Positions 7,617 through 15,191 of a stretch of DNA of 47,177 bases are shown piece after piece. The notes under the pieces were generated by a model that searched no databases, was not told the origin of the DNA, and was given only the letters and a program-made list of their open reading frames with translations. Within the stretch, counting starts at the first letter, position 1. Every line of letters begins with the position of its first letter. Origin of the DNA: Bacteroidales bacterium. Its GTDB lineage: Bacteria; Bacteroidota; Bacteroidia; Bacteroidales; WCHB1-69. The stretch is taken from contig JAGBPS010000003.1 in NCBI GenBank assembly GCA_017633255.1, positions 1 to 47,177 on the forward strand. The letters run 5' to 3'. A program made the translations under genes and the position numbers.

Positions 7617-9092
7617 ATGGCAAAAGATTTTTCAACAAGAGCAGAAAATTATTCTCAATGGTACAATGATGTTGTGAAAAAGGCTGATTTAGCGGAGAAT
7701 TCGGCCGTCAGAGGTTGTATGGTCATCAAACCGTATGGCTATGCGATTTGGGAAAAAATGCACGACGCTTTGGACAAAATGTTCAAGGAAACAGGTCACA
7801 CAAATGCATATTTTCCTCTTTTTATTCCGAAATCCTTCTTCAGCCGTGAGGCTCATCATGTGGAAGGCTTCGCCAAAGAGTGCGCTGTAATCACTCATTA
7901 TCGTCTGAAAAATGATCCCAATGGCGGTGGTGTGGTCGTGGACCCCGAAGCCAAACTGGAAGAGGAACTGATTGTCCGTCCTACTTCTGAAACCATTATC
8001 TGGGATACTTATAAAAACTGGATCCAGTCTTACCGCGACCTGCCCATCCTCTGCAACCAATGGGCCAATGTGGTGCGTTGGGAAATGCGTACCCGTCTGT
8101 TCCTCAGAACCGCCGAGTTCTTGTGGCAGGAAGGTCATACCGCCCACGCTACCCGCGAGGAGGCCATCGAGGAAACTCGCAAGATGCTGAATGTATATGC
8201 TGATTTCGCCGAGAAATATATGGCAGTGTCCGTGGTGAGAGGTGTGAAATCTCCCAACGAGCGTTTCGCCGGTGCTGATGATACCTACTGTATTGAAGCA
8301 CTGATGCAGGATGGTAAAGCACTGCAGGCTGGTACTTCGCATTTCTTGGGTCAGAACTTCGCCAAGGCTTTCGATGTGAAGTTCCTGAACAAGGAAAATC
8401 AGCTGGAATATGTTTGGGCTACTTCATGGGGTGTGTCCACCCGTTTGATCGGCGCCCTCATCATGTCACACTCTGATGACAACGGTCTGGTGCTGCCTCC
8501 GGCTTTGGCTCCGATTCAGGTGGTGATTATACCTATATATAAGTGTGAGGAACAGTTGAACCAGATTACTGAAAAAGTTCAGCCGTTGATCCAGAAACTG
8601 AAAGCCAAAGGTATCAGCGTGAAGTATGACGACGATGATTCCAAACGTTCGGGATGGAAATTCAACGAATATGAGGTGAAAGGTGTGCCGGTGCGTATCG
8701 CTATCGGTCCCCGTGACTTGGAGAACAACCATGCGGAAGTTTGCCGCCGCGATACCTTGGAGAAGACCAATTTGTCGTTGGATACTTTGGATGTGGAAGT
8801 GGAGAAACTTTTGGCAGAAATCCAGCAGAGCCTGTTCGACAGAACTGTGAAGTTCAGAGAAGACAATACCCGCAAGGCTGACACTTGGGACGAGTTTGTG
8901 GATATTTTGGACAACAAGGCCGGTTTTGTATACGCCCACTGGGACGGTACCCCCGAAACCGAAGAGCTGATTAAGGAGAAGGCCAAAGCCACTATCCGTT
9001 GCATCCCCTTCAACAATCCTCTGGAGGAAGGCAAGTGCATCTTGACAGGCAAGCCCTCCAAACAGCGCGTATTATTCGCCAGAGCATATTAA
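7617..9092 (+). CDS. proS: Prolyl-tRNA synthetase (short, type 3)
   Basis: 491 residues. This is the short archaeal/eukaryote-like ProRS, without the editing insertion of the longer bacterial form, as is common in Bacteroidota. It charges tRNA-Pro with proline in the cytoplasm. Class II motifs are visible: RPTSETIIW (residues 121-129) and RWEMRTR with [15 protein letters not shown] (about 152-182). The C-terminal anticodon-binding domain follows (about 290-390), and the protein ends in the extra Zn-binding-like domain with an aromatic terminal Tyr, typical of this type. Divergent from the lipoprotein gene and convergent with prfB, with a hairpin between them. Confidence 0.97.
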   Translation: MAKDFSTRAENYSQWYNDVVKKADLAENSAVRGCMVIKPYGYAIWEKMHDALDKMFKETGHTNAYFPLFIPKSFFSREAHHVEGFAKECAVITHYRLKNDPNGGGVVVDPEAKLEEELIVRPTSETIIWDTYKNWIQSYRDLPILCNQWANVVRWEMRTRLFLRTAEFLWQEGHTAHATREEAIEETRKMLNVYADFAEKYMAVSVVRGVKSPNERFAGADDTYCIEALMQDGKALQAGTSHFLGQNFAKAFDVKFLNKENQLEYVWATSWGVSTRLIGALIMSHSDDNGLVLPPALAPIQVVIIPIYKCEEQLNQITEKVQPLIQKLKAKGISVKYDDDDSKRSGWKFNEYEVKGVPVRIAIGPRDLENNHAEVCRRDTLEKTNLSLDTLDVEVEKLLAEIQQSLFDRTVKFREDNTRKADTWDEFVDILDNKAGFVYAHWDGTPETEELIKEKAKATIRCIPFNNPLEEGKCILTGKPSKQRVLFARAY

Positions 9093-9125
9093 GAGAACGA
9101 GATTGCTTTAATGACTATAATGAAA

Positions 9126-9149
9126 AGGGGCGGGAATTTTCCTGCCCCT
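9126..9149. terminator. Hairpin between convergent proS and prfB
   Basis: A 10-bp stem (AGGGGCGGGA / TCCTGCCCCT, one G-T pair) with a 4-nt loop, 33 bp after the proS stop. No strong T tract follows, but its GC-rich stem and position between convergent genes suit a bidirectional terminator. Confidence 0.6.
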
Positions 9150-9150
9150 A

Positions 9151-9182
9151 ACTGTTAATTATTAATTGTTAATTGTAAACTA
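9151..9182. repeat. 'attaattgttaatt' word array at the prfB 3' end
   Basis: Short tandem words ttaattattaattgttaattg directly abutting the prfB stop codon. The same words occur at 14036-14092, 37536-37570 and 43940-44003. Confidence 0.6.
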
Positions 9183-10266
9183 TCAATGGAATTGCATCAA
9201 GTATGCCTTGATGAAGCCGTCTAACTCGCCATCCATGACGGCGGCGACGTTGGAGGTTTCGTATTGTGTGCGCAGGTCTTTCACCATCTTGTAGGGATGC
9301 ATTACATAACTTCGGATTTGTGAACCCCATTCGATTTTCTTCTTACTGCTTTCAATTTCGGAGATTTTCTCCCTTTTCTTCTCCAACTCAATCTGATACA
9401 GCTGCGATTTCAGCATCTGCATGGCTTTCTCGCGGTTCATCAACTGTGAGCGGGTTTCCTGACAAGATACCACAATGCCGGTGGGGTGGTGGTGCAGACG
9501 TACGGCTGTCTCCACTTTGTTGACGTTCTGTCCTCCAGGACCGCTGGAGCGGTAGGTGTCCCAAGAGATGTCGGCAGGGTTTACTTCAATGGTAATATCT
9601 TCATTGATAATGGGGTAGGCAAATACAGAAGCAAAAGATGTATGGCGGCGGTTGGCGGAGTCGAAAGGCGAGAGGCGCACCAGACGGTGAACGCCAATTT
9701 CACTTTTCATATTGCCGTAACCATAGCTTCCGTCCAATTCGATGGTAGCCTGCTTGATGCCGGCCACATCGCCTTCCTGACGGTCCAATACTTTGATAGA
9801 GAATTTGTTGCGTTCGGCCCAGCGGATGTACATGCGGAGCAGCATTTCCGCCCAGTCGCAGCTTTCGGTGCCGCCGGCACCCGAGTTGATGGTGAGAACC
9901 ACGCTCAAGGGGTCCTCTTCCTCGCGCATCATGTTGCGGAATTCCAATTTCTCCAAGGATTTCATGGAAACGGCGTATTGTTTGTCGGTCTCCTCCTCTG
10001 TGGCTTCTTCCGCAGTGAAAAATTCAAATAACACTTTCAAGTCCTCATAATCGGCTACGGCTTTGTCGTAGTCTTCCACCCAGGACTTGATGCCGCTGAT
10101 TTCCTTCAGCAGTTTTTCGGCTTCCTTGGGGTCGTCCCAGAAGTTGTTTTGATGGGTGATTTCTTCCTTGGCTTGTATCTCGGCTAATTTCCCGTCGATG
10201 TCAAAGACACCTCCTCAGCTCGGCTAAGCGGGCGTTAATCTCTTTGAGTTGTTCGGCTTGTACCAT
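9183..10266 (-). CDS. prfB: Peptide chain release factor 2 (programmed +1 frameshift)
   Basis: Translation starts at the ATG 10264-10266 ([17 protein letters not shown]), meets an in-frame UGA at codon 22 (10201-10203) and must shift +1 to continue as [14 protein letters not shown] through to the stop at 9183, giving about 360 residues, normal for RF2. The SPF anticodon-like motif that reads UGA/UAA is present in [12 protein letters not shown], and the peptidyl-hydrolysis motif GGQ is in [15 protein letters not shown]2 releases the peptide at UAA and UGA codons, and the frameshift lets the protein control its own level. If only the zero frame is read, the gene appears split and would be mis-annotated from the internal Met at 10079. 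Convergent with proS. Confidence 0.96.
10200..10215 (-). promoter_or_regulatory. prfB +1 programmed frameshift site
   Basis: The minus strand reads AGGAGG TGT CTT TGA C. The SD-like AGGAGG has the same spacing to the CTT slip codon as in the classical AGG GGG TAT CTT TGA C site. The coding frame changes exactly here: the 5' frame stops at TGA, and the +1 frame is open through the rest of RF2. Confidence 0.95.
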
Positions 10267-10510
10267 TTTTTAGGTTTTAGGTTATAGGTTTTAGGTCTCA
10301 GTAGGGACGCACTGCGTGCGTCTGTAGGGGGAGTTTCGCTCCGCTCAAGGGGAGTGGACTTTGTCCAAAGGGGAGTCTCGCACTTCGTGCTCGAGGGGAG
10401 CTCTAATTCCCCTTCTTTAAGAAGGGGGTGGCCGAAGGCCGGGGTAGTGGTAAAGAGTATTAGTTTTGAATTTTGAATTTTGAATTCTCAGTTCTCAGTT
10501 CTACTCTCTT
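10267..10510. repeat. Repeat-word and hairpin array between prfB and recX
   Basis: Contains tandem 'ttaggttttaggttatagg' words, then small inverted units such as cgcactgcgtgcg and gcacttcgtgc, then 'aaggggagt' words, then a CCCCTTCTTTAAGAAGGGGG hairpin (about 10410), and finally tandem ttttgaa and ctcagtt words. The last part overlaps the 3' end of recX. Confidence 0.7.
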
Positions 10511-10933
10511 GATTTCTTCGTATGTGTACCCCTTCGCCATCAGGTGTCGGTAGAGTTTGGTGATGTTCTCTTGGGTGATCGGTCCGTGGCTTTGGGTCCA
10601 TTTGCGGAGGACTGTCTGTATGTTGTCCGTATATTGTTGAGGATTAATGTCCTCTATGTATTTGTCGATGAGGTCTTTGCTGATGCCTTTTTGGAGCAGC
10701 CCCAGTCTTATTTTTTGTACGCCCCACTGCTTGGTGTTGATTTTGCCCCTTATGAAACTTTGCACATAGCGTTCGTCATCGAGGAACCCGTCGTTTTTCA
10801 ATATTTGCAGTACCTGTCGCTGTTCCTGTTCCTCTATCTGCCAGCTGCGAAGTTTGGTCACCACTTCCTGTGAGCAACGGTCTTGATAGGCGCAGTAGCG
10901 TTCGATTTTGGTGAGGATTTCGGTACTTGTCAT
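10460..10933 (-). CDS. recX: RecX family regulatory protein
   Basis: 157 residues, three-helix repeat protein of the RecX family. Recognisable segments are IERYCAYQDRCSQEVVTKL near the N-terminus, DGFLDDERYVQSFIRGKI (about 48-65), and WGVQKIRLGLLQKGIS (about 69-84). RecX binds RecA filaments and limits recombinase activity. The start lies 3 bp after the RNase G stop, so the two are co-transcribed. The last roughly 11 residues (RTENSKFKIQN) are encoded by intergenic repeat words, so the original stop codon seems to have been lost or overrun. Confidence 0.88.
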   Translation of the reverse strand: MTSTEILTKIERYCAYQDRCSQEVVTKLRSWQIEEQEQRQVLQILKNDGFLDDERYVQSFIRGKINTKQWGVQKIRLGLLQKGISKDLIDKYIEDINPQQYTDNIQTVLRKWTQSHGPITQENITKLYRHLMAKGYTYEEIKRVELRTENSKFKIQN

Positions 10934-10936
10934 GGC

Positions 10937-12517
10937 TTAGTTTTCAGCGGGTGTGGACCAAAGCATGATTTCATCCATATTCTTGTTGAAAAATTTGAAT
11001 TGGGTGAGATAGTATCCCTGATTGGCTTGCAGGCGTATCCATTTGTGGTATTTGAACAGCCATTTCAGGCGGATAGAGGGGAAACCTTTGGTCAGATATG
11101 CGTGTATGTAGGGGTGCAGACAGATGGTGACGCCGTTTTCCCCTTGTTTTTCAAACAGAAATTCCATGGTGTTTTCCAGCTCTTCCTGAAGCAGGATGGA
11201 AGGTTTTATTTTGCCGGTACCATGGCAGGCGGGGCATTGCTCGGTGGTCTCGATGATGGTAGCTTCTTTCACTCGCTGGCGGGTGATTTCCAGCAAGCCG
11301 AATTTGTTGAGGGGCAGTATGGTGTGTTTCGCCTTGTCGTTGGCCATAAACTCCTGCATTTTCTTGTATAGCATGGATTTATGGGCAGGGGTGTGCATGT
11401 CAATGAAGTCGCAGGTGATGATGCCGCCCATATCTCTCAGACGGAGTTGGCGGGCAATCTCTTCGGCAGCTAACAGGTTGACATCAAAGGCGTTGTCTTC
11501 CGGACTCTTGCTTGACTTCAGGCGGTTGCCGCTGTTGACATCAATGACGTGCATGGCTTCGGTGTGCTCAATGATGAGGTAAACGCCGTTTTTGATGGTG
11601 ACTACTTTGCCGAAGGATCCTTTGATTTGTTTAGCAACATTAAAGTGCTCGAAGATAGGCTGCTTGTCGTTGTAGAACTTGACAATGTCGGTTTTCTCAG
11701 ACGAGAAACTCTTCAGATAGTCCAGCACCTCGCGGTAGATGGTCTGTGAATCGATGTAGATGGCATGGAAGGAGTCGTTGACCAGGTCGCGGATCAGGGC
11801 GGAGGTTTTGTCCAGCTCGTCGGCAATTTTGGAAGGAGCGGTCGCTTTGAACAGCTTGTTTACGGCATTGTCCCAGCGAGCTTTCAGCTGTTCCATGTCA
11901 GCAGTAAGGTCCTCCACGTTCTTGTCTTTGGCCACAGTACGGATGATGATGCCGAAGTTGCGGGGTTTGATGCCCATCACGATTTTCTTCAGACGCTTCC
12001 GTTCCTCATTGCTTTTAATCTTTTGGCTCACACTGACTTTGTCCATGAAGGGGACCAGTACCAGATATCGGCCGGCGAAGGAGATTTCGGTGGTGACACG
12101 GGGTCCTTTGGTGGAGATGGCTTCTTTGGCCACCTGAACGAGAATTTTCTGACCAGAGGTCAGTACATTGCCAATCTTGCCGTTCTTTTCCACATCCTCA
12201 AGTTTCTGGGCTTTGGCAATGCTTTTTTTATTGAAGTTGATGGCCTGATTGACAAACTCGTTGAAAGTGCGGGCATTGGTGCCCAAGTCAAGATAATGCA
12301 AAAAGGCGTCTTTTTCGCTGCCAACATCCACGAAAGCAGCGTTCAGGCCAGGCATGATTTTTCGGACGGTGCCAAGGTATATGTCACCAACAGAGTGACA
12401 GTCGGAAGAGGTCTCACGATGAATTTCGACGAGTTTCTTGTTTTCGAGCAGCGCAAGTTGGACTTCGTTCGGATGAGAAGCGATGATTAATTCTTTAGTA
12501 AGCTCGTTGTTATCCAT
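10937..12517 (-). CDS. rng: Ribonuclease G/E family endoribonuclease
   Basis: 526 residues from MDNNELTKELIIASHP, a size typical of the Bacteroidota RNase G. An ATG 14 codons upstream is also in frame but the added residues look non-native. An S1 RNA-binding domain (about 35-125, with DIYLGTVRKIMPGLNAAFVD) is followed by the RNase H-like and DNase I-like catalytic region. The metal-binding aspartates are in HVIDVNSGNR and CDFIDMHTP, and the Zn-link cysteines in CPACHGTGK. It acts in rRNA maturation and mRNA decay in the cytoplasm and lacks the long RNase E scaffold tail. Followed directly by recX, and preceded by the 29-aa ribosomal-type gene and HU. Confidence 0.95.
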   Translation of the reverse strand: MDNNELTKELIIASHPNEVQLALLENKKLVEIHRETSSDCHSVGDIYLGTVRKIMPGLNAAFVDVGSEKDAFLHYLDLGTNARTFNEFVNQAINFNKKSIAKAQKLEDVEKNGKIGNVLTSGQKILVQVAKEAISTKGPRVTTEISFAGRYLVLVPFMDKVSVSQKIKSNEERKRLKKIVMGIKPRNFGIIIRTVAKDKNVEDLTADMEQLKARWDNAVNKLFKATAPSKIADELDKTSALIRDLVNDSFHAIYIDSQTIYREVLDYLKSFSSEKTDIVKFYNDKQPIFEHFNVAKQIKGSFGKVVTIKNGVYLIIEHTEAMHVIDVNSGNRLKSSKSPEDNAFDVNLLAAEEIARQLRLRDMGGIITCDFIDMHTPAHKSMLYKKMQEFMANDKAKHTILPLNKFGLLEITRQRVKEATIIETTEQCPACHGTGKIKPSILLQEELENTMEFLFEKQGENGVTICLHPYIHAYLTKGFPSIRLKWLFKYHKWIRLQANQGYYLTQFKFFNKNMDEIMLWSTPAEN

Positions 12518-12608
12518 ATTTTTCGGTGAAGTGTTGGCGCAATCCAGCGTTATTCGCATGTTTCCTGAAATTGCGCGGGGTGGGTGATTTGCTAAATGTT
12601 ATATAAAC

Positions 12609-12651
12609 GAAAAACTAAATGACATGTCAGTGGCACATCATTTAGTTTTTC
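12609..12651 (-). terminator. Perfect 14-bp inverted repeat after the 29-aa gene
   Basis: Arms GAAAAACTAAATGA (12609-12622) and TCATTTAGTTTTTC (12638-12651) are perfect complements around a 15-nt loop. It lies 28 bp past the 29-aa gene and 90 bp upstream of RNase G on the minus strand, so it may end or attenuate transcription between them. Confidence 0.65.
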
Positions 12652-12678
12652 AAAATCTTTTAGACCCCATACGAGAAA

Positions 12679-12768
12679 TTATCTCTTCTTATGTCTGTTC
12701 TTTCTGAGACGTTTTTTTCTCTTATGGGTTGACATTTTATGTCTTTTTCTTTTTTTACCACTGGGCAT
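12679..12768 (-). CDS. 29-residue basic AURKAIP1/COX24-like ribosomal-type protein
   Basis: A short gene: ATG at 12766-12768, TAA at 12679-12681. It starts MPSGKKRKRHKMSTHKRKKR and ends LRKNRHKKR, so more than half the residues are Lys, Arg or His. This matches the tiny AURKAIP1/COX24-domain protein found throughout Bacteroidota; its mitochondrial counterpart is a small-subunit ribosomal protein, and a ribosomal role is inferred. It sits between HU and RNase G, a place where it often occurs. It is too short for most gene callers. Confidence 0.88.
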   Translation of the reverse strand: MPSGKKRKRHKMSTHKRKKRLRKNRHKKR

Positions 12769-12790
12769 AGTGCTGAGATTTTAAGGTTAG

Positions 12791-13072
12791 TTATTTAATT
12801 TTCTTTACTACGTTCACGAAAGTTTTGCAGGGTTTGAATGCGGGGATTTTGTGAGCGGGGATAACAATAGTTTGTTTCTTGGAGATATTTCTAGCCGTTT
12901 TTTCTGCTCTTTCCTTCACGATAAAACTACCGAAACCTCTTAAATAGACATTCTCATTCTTTGCCAAAGAGCCCTTAACACTGGTCATAAAGGCTTCAAC
13001 CACGGTCTGAACAGCATTCTTGTCAAAACCTGTCTTGTTCGAAATTTCGTTTACGATTTCAGCTTTTGTCAT
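12791..13072 (-). CDS. hup: HU/IHF family DNA-binding protein
   Basis: 93 residues, HU length. It begins MTKAEIVNEISNKTGF, has the dimer core and the arm region around LRGFGSFIVKERAEKTARN, and ends in IPAFKPCKTFVNVVKK, where HU normally has xPxFKPSxxLK. It bends and compacts DNA as a homo- or heterodimer. The beta-arm lacks the usual RNP tip and reads KKQTIVIPAHKIPAF, as in many Bacteroidota HU proteins. A -7 box lies about 45 bp upstream (13117-13124). The 29-aa ribosomal-type gene follows 22 bp downstream. Confidence 0.94.
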   Translation of the reverse strand: MTKAEIVNEISNKTGFDKNAVQTVVEAFMTSVKGSLAKNENVYLRGFGSFIVKERAEKTARNISKKQTIVIPAHKIPAFKPCKTFVNVVKKIK

Positions 13073-13116
13073 AATTGTTATTTTTTATGGTTAAATGATT
13101 GAAATTTTTTGGACTG

Positions 13117-13149
13117 CAAAAATACACTTTTATTTCATTCAAACGCAAT
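13117..13149 (-). promoter_or_regulatory. Predicted HU promoter
   Basis: Minus-strand -7 box TATTTTTG (complement of 13117-13124) with a 3/4 match to -33 (ATTG, 13146-13149) at 21-nt spacing. Confidence 0.5.
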
Positions 13150-13172
13150 ATATTACAAAAAAAATTTTGACC

Positions 13173-14012
13173 CTATAGTTTTTCTTGGATTTTCTTGGCT
13201 AAACGGCTTGCGCCGATTCTAAAATATTGTTTGTTAAGCCATTTCTTGCCGAGTGTATTTTCTAAAATTTTGACATATAGAAGCGCATTTTCCGCATCGG
13301 AGATGCCTCCGGCGGGTTTCATGCCGACCATCTTCTCAGTTTGTTTGTAAAAATTTGCAATGGCATCCAGCATAATGAGGAAGGATTCGGGGGTGGCATT
13401 TACGGCAATTTTTCCGGTGGAGGTCTTGATAAAGTCGGCACCGGCTTCCATGGCTATCATGGAGGCCGCATAGATGTTGTCGGCGGTTTTCAGCTCGCCG
13501 GTCTCCAAAATGACTTTAAGATGCGCTTTCCCACAGGCTTGTTTGATGGCGACAATTTCGTCGTACACCTCTTGATAGTTGCCTTCCAGGAATTTGCCAC
13601 GGGAGATGACCATGTCAATCTCGTCGGCACCGGCCGCTACAGCATACTTGACTTCCGCCATTTTGATTTCAATGGGGGACTGTCCGGCAGGAAATGCTCC
13701 GGCAACCGATGCTACATGAATATCGGTGCCTTTCAACAGAGATTTGGCTTGGGCCACAAAGGGTGGGTACACGCATACTGCCGCAGTGCTGGGAATCTGA
13801 CGACTGTCATCCTTAAAATCAATAGCGGTTTGACACAAATCTTTGATTTTCTGCGTATTGTCGCTTCCTTCCAAGGTGGTTAAATCAATACAACCTAAAA
13901 CAAAACGGTAGGCTTCCGCTTCTGTAAAATACTTCCATTCCGCTTTGCAATACTGTTCAATACGCTGTGCTATTTCTTCTTCCTTGTAAGGATATCTCTT
14001 ATATTCAATCAT
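13173..14012 (-). CDS. deoC: Deoxyribose-phosphate aldolase
   Basis: 279 residues, the longer DeoC type. A class I aldolase that splits 2-deoxyribose-5-phosphate into acetaldehyde and glyceraldehyde-3-phosphate in deoxynucleoside catabolism. The Schiff-base lysine is K196 in GADFIKTSTGK, and the second active-site lysine is K232 in VGMKPAGGIS. The TIM-barrel motif GADEIDMVISRGK (128-140) is intact. It is followed on the same strand by HU, and an AI-2E-family permease lies upstream across a short repeat-word array. No nucleoside-catabolism partner is adjacent. Confidence 0.96.
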   Translation of the reverse strand: MIEYKRYPYKEEEIAQRIEQYCKAEWKYFTEAEAYRFVLGCIDLTTLEGSDNTQKIKDLCQTAIDFKDDSRQIPSTAAVCVYPPFVAQAKSLLKGTDIHVASVAGAFPAGQSPIEIKMAEVKYAVAAGADEIDMVISRGKFLEGNYQEVYDEIVAIKQACGKAHLKVILETGELKTADNIYAASMIAMEAGADFIKTSTGKIAVNATPESFLIMLDAIANFYKQTEKMVGMKPAGGISDAENALLYVKILENTLGKKWLNKQYFRIGASRLAKKIQEKL

Positions 14013-14035
14013 CTTAATCAGTTATTATTAAAGAA

Positions 14036-14069
14036 AAACTGTCAATTATCAACTATTAATTATTAATTG
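14036..14069. repeat. 'attaattgttaattgtcaactgtcaact' word array
   Basis: Tandem variants of tcaattatcaactattaatt lie between the permease and deoC, running into the last codons of the permease gene (to about 14092). The words are shared with arrays at 9151, 37536 and 43940. Confidence 0.6.
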
Positions 14070-15191
14070 TTAATTGTCAACTGTCAACTCCTTTTCACCT
14101 TCATCGGTAGCTTCCTCGAGGAAGTACTGTCCGAAAAACTCTTTGACCACAATGCGTGCCAGAGTGTAAACGGGCACTGCGAAAATCATGCCTAAAACTC
14201 CGCCAACCTTGGCCGCTGCCAGAATGACAATGAAAATTTCAATGGGATGGGCGTGGACACTTTTTCCGTAAATGAACGGCTGCAAGATGAAATTGTCAAT
14301 GAGTTGCGAGCAGCCAAAGATTGCCACCACCTTTATTATATTGTATAGCACATCTATACCTGCCGGCGACATGGGGATCATGCTGGTGCAGGAGATGATG
14401 ACATTCAGGCACACGGAGATGAGGGGGCCGATGTAAGGGATGATGTTCAGCATGCCCGACAAAACGCCGATCAGTACCGCATCGGGAACGCCAAAAAAGT
14501 AACAGGCAACGCCGTTGATCAGACCGACAATGCACATTTCTATGAAAACACCGCCAAAGTATCTGACGATTTGGCTGCGAGTATTGGAGACTATATTGTC
14601 GAAGTTGTTGCGCAGCTTGACCGGAAAAACTTTCTTCGCGGTTTTAAGGATGATGCCGTCGTCGCTGAGAGAGAAGAAGGTGAGAAACAGGATGGCAAAG
14701 ATGGCGACGAAAACACTGGCGATGATTCCGACAAGATGGCTGAAGAGGTTTCCGATGTCTAACTTTCTGGCAAATTCCTGAAGTTGGAGGACAAGAGTTT
14801 CGGAAATCTCCGTGGCGGTAATATCCACGTTATGGCGGGAGGCGAATTTCTGGAACTGGGAAAGGAAGCGGTCATAGCCGGCGGTGAGTACCTCGGGGTC
14901 AATGGAGGCCAGATTCTTGATTTCTTGGCTGATCAGAGGGGTCAGAATGGCAAAAATGCCGAAAAAAATCCCGATGATAGCCGCTATGACAATGATGGCG
15001 GCCAGGGGACGGGGAAAGTGGAATTTGCCAATGCGAAGTTTGCACAACAGTTGAACCACGGGTCGTCCGGCAATCGTTAGCAAAAGGGCGAGAATCAGGT
15101 AGATGATTATGTCGGAGAAATACCAGCAAACAGCTGCCAGTACTACTAGGAATAACAGAATGGCTATCAGTTGTGTGGTGTTGGTTTTCAT
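14070..15191 (-). CDS. AI-2E family transporter (PerM/YdiK-like permease)
   Basis: 373 residues with about seven to eight membrane segments. There is an N-terminal pair (residues 7-40), a segment near 60-85 (PLAAIIVIAAIIGIFFGIF), a soluble loop (about 90-150), then the C-terminal membrane bundle with GLINGVACYFFGVPDAVLIG and NIIPYIGPLIS, the signature region of the family. Inner-membrane protein. Members have been linked to autoinducer export or sodium/proton exchange, so the substrate is unknown here. The start overlaps the tamB stop by 4 bp, so it is co-transcribed with tamB. The last residues (about TVDN) lie in the edge of a repeat-word array. Confidence 0.88.
   Translation of the reverse strand: MKTNTTQLIAILLFLVVLAAVCWYFSDIIIYLILALLLTIAGRPVVQLLCKLRIGKFHFPRPLAAIIVIAAIIGIFFGIFAILTPLISQEIKNLASIDPEVLTAGYDRFLSQFQKFASRHNVDITATEISETLVLQLQEFARKLDIGNLFSHLVGIIASVFVAIFAILFLTFFSLSDDGIILKTAKKVFPVKLRNNFDNIVSNTRSQIVRYFGGVFIEMCIVGLINGVACYFFGVPDAVLIGVLSGMLNIIPYIGPLISVCLNVIISCTSMIPMSPAGIDVLYNIIKVVAIFGCSQLIDNFILQPFIYGKSVHAHPIEIFIVILAAAKVGGVLGMIFAVPVYTLARIVVKEFFGQYFLEEATDEGEKELTVDN

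Noticed and set aside
9183..10079. RF2 starting at the internal Met at 10079
   Set aside because: It would lack the N-terminal domain; the upstream ATG plus the canonical +1 frameshift site restores the full protein.
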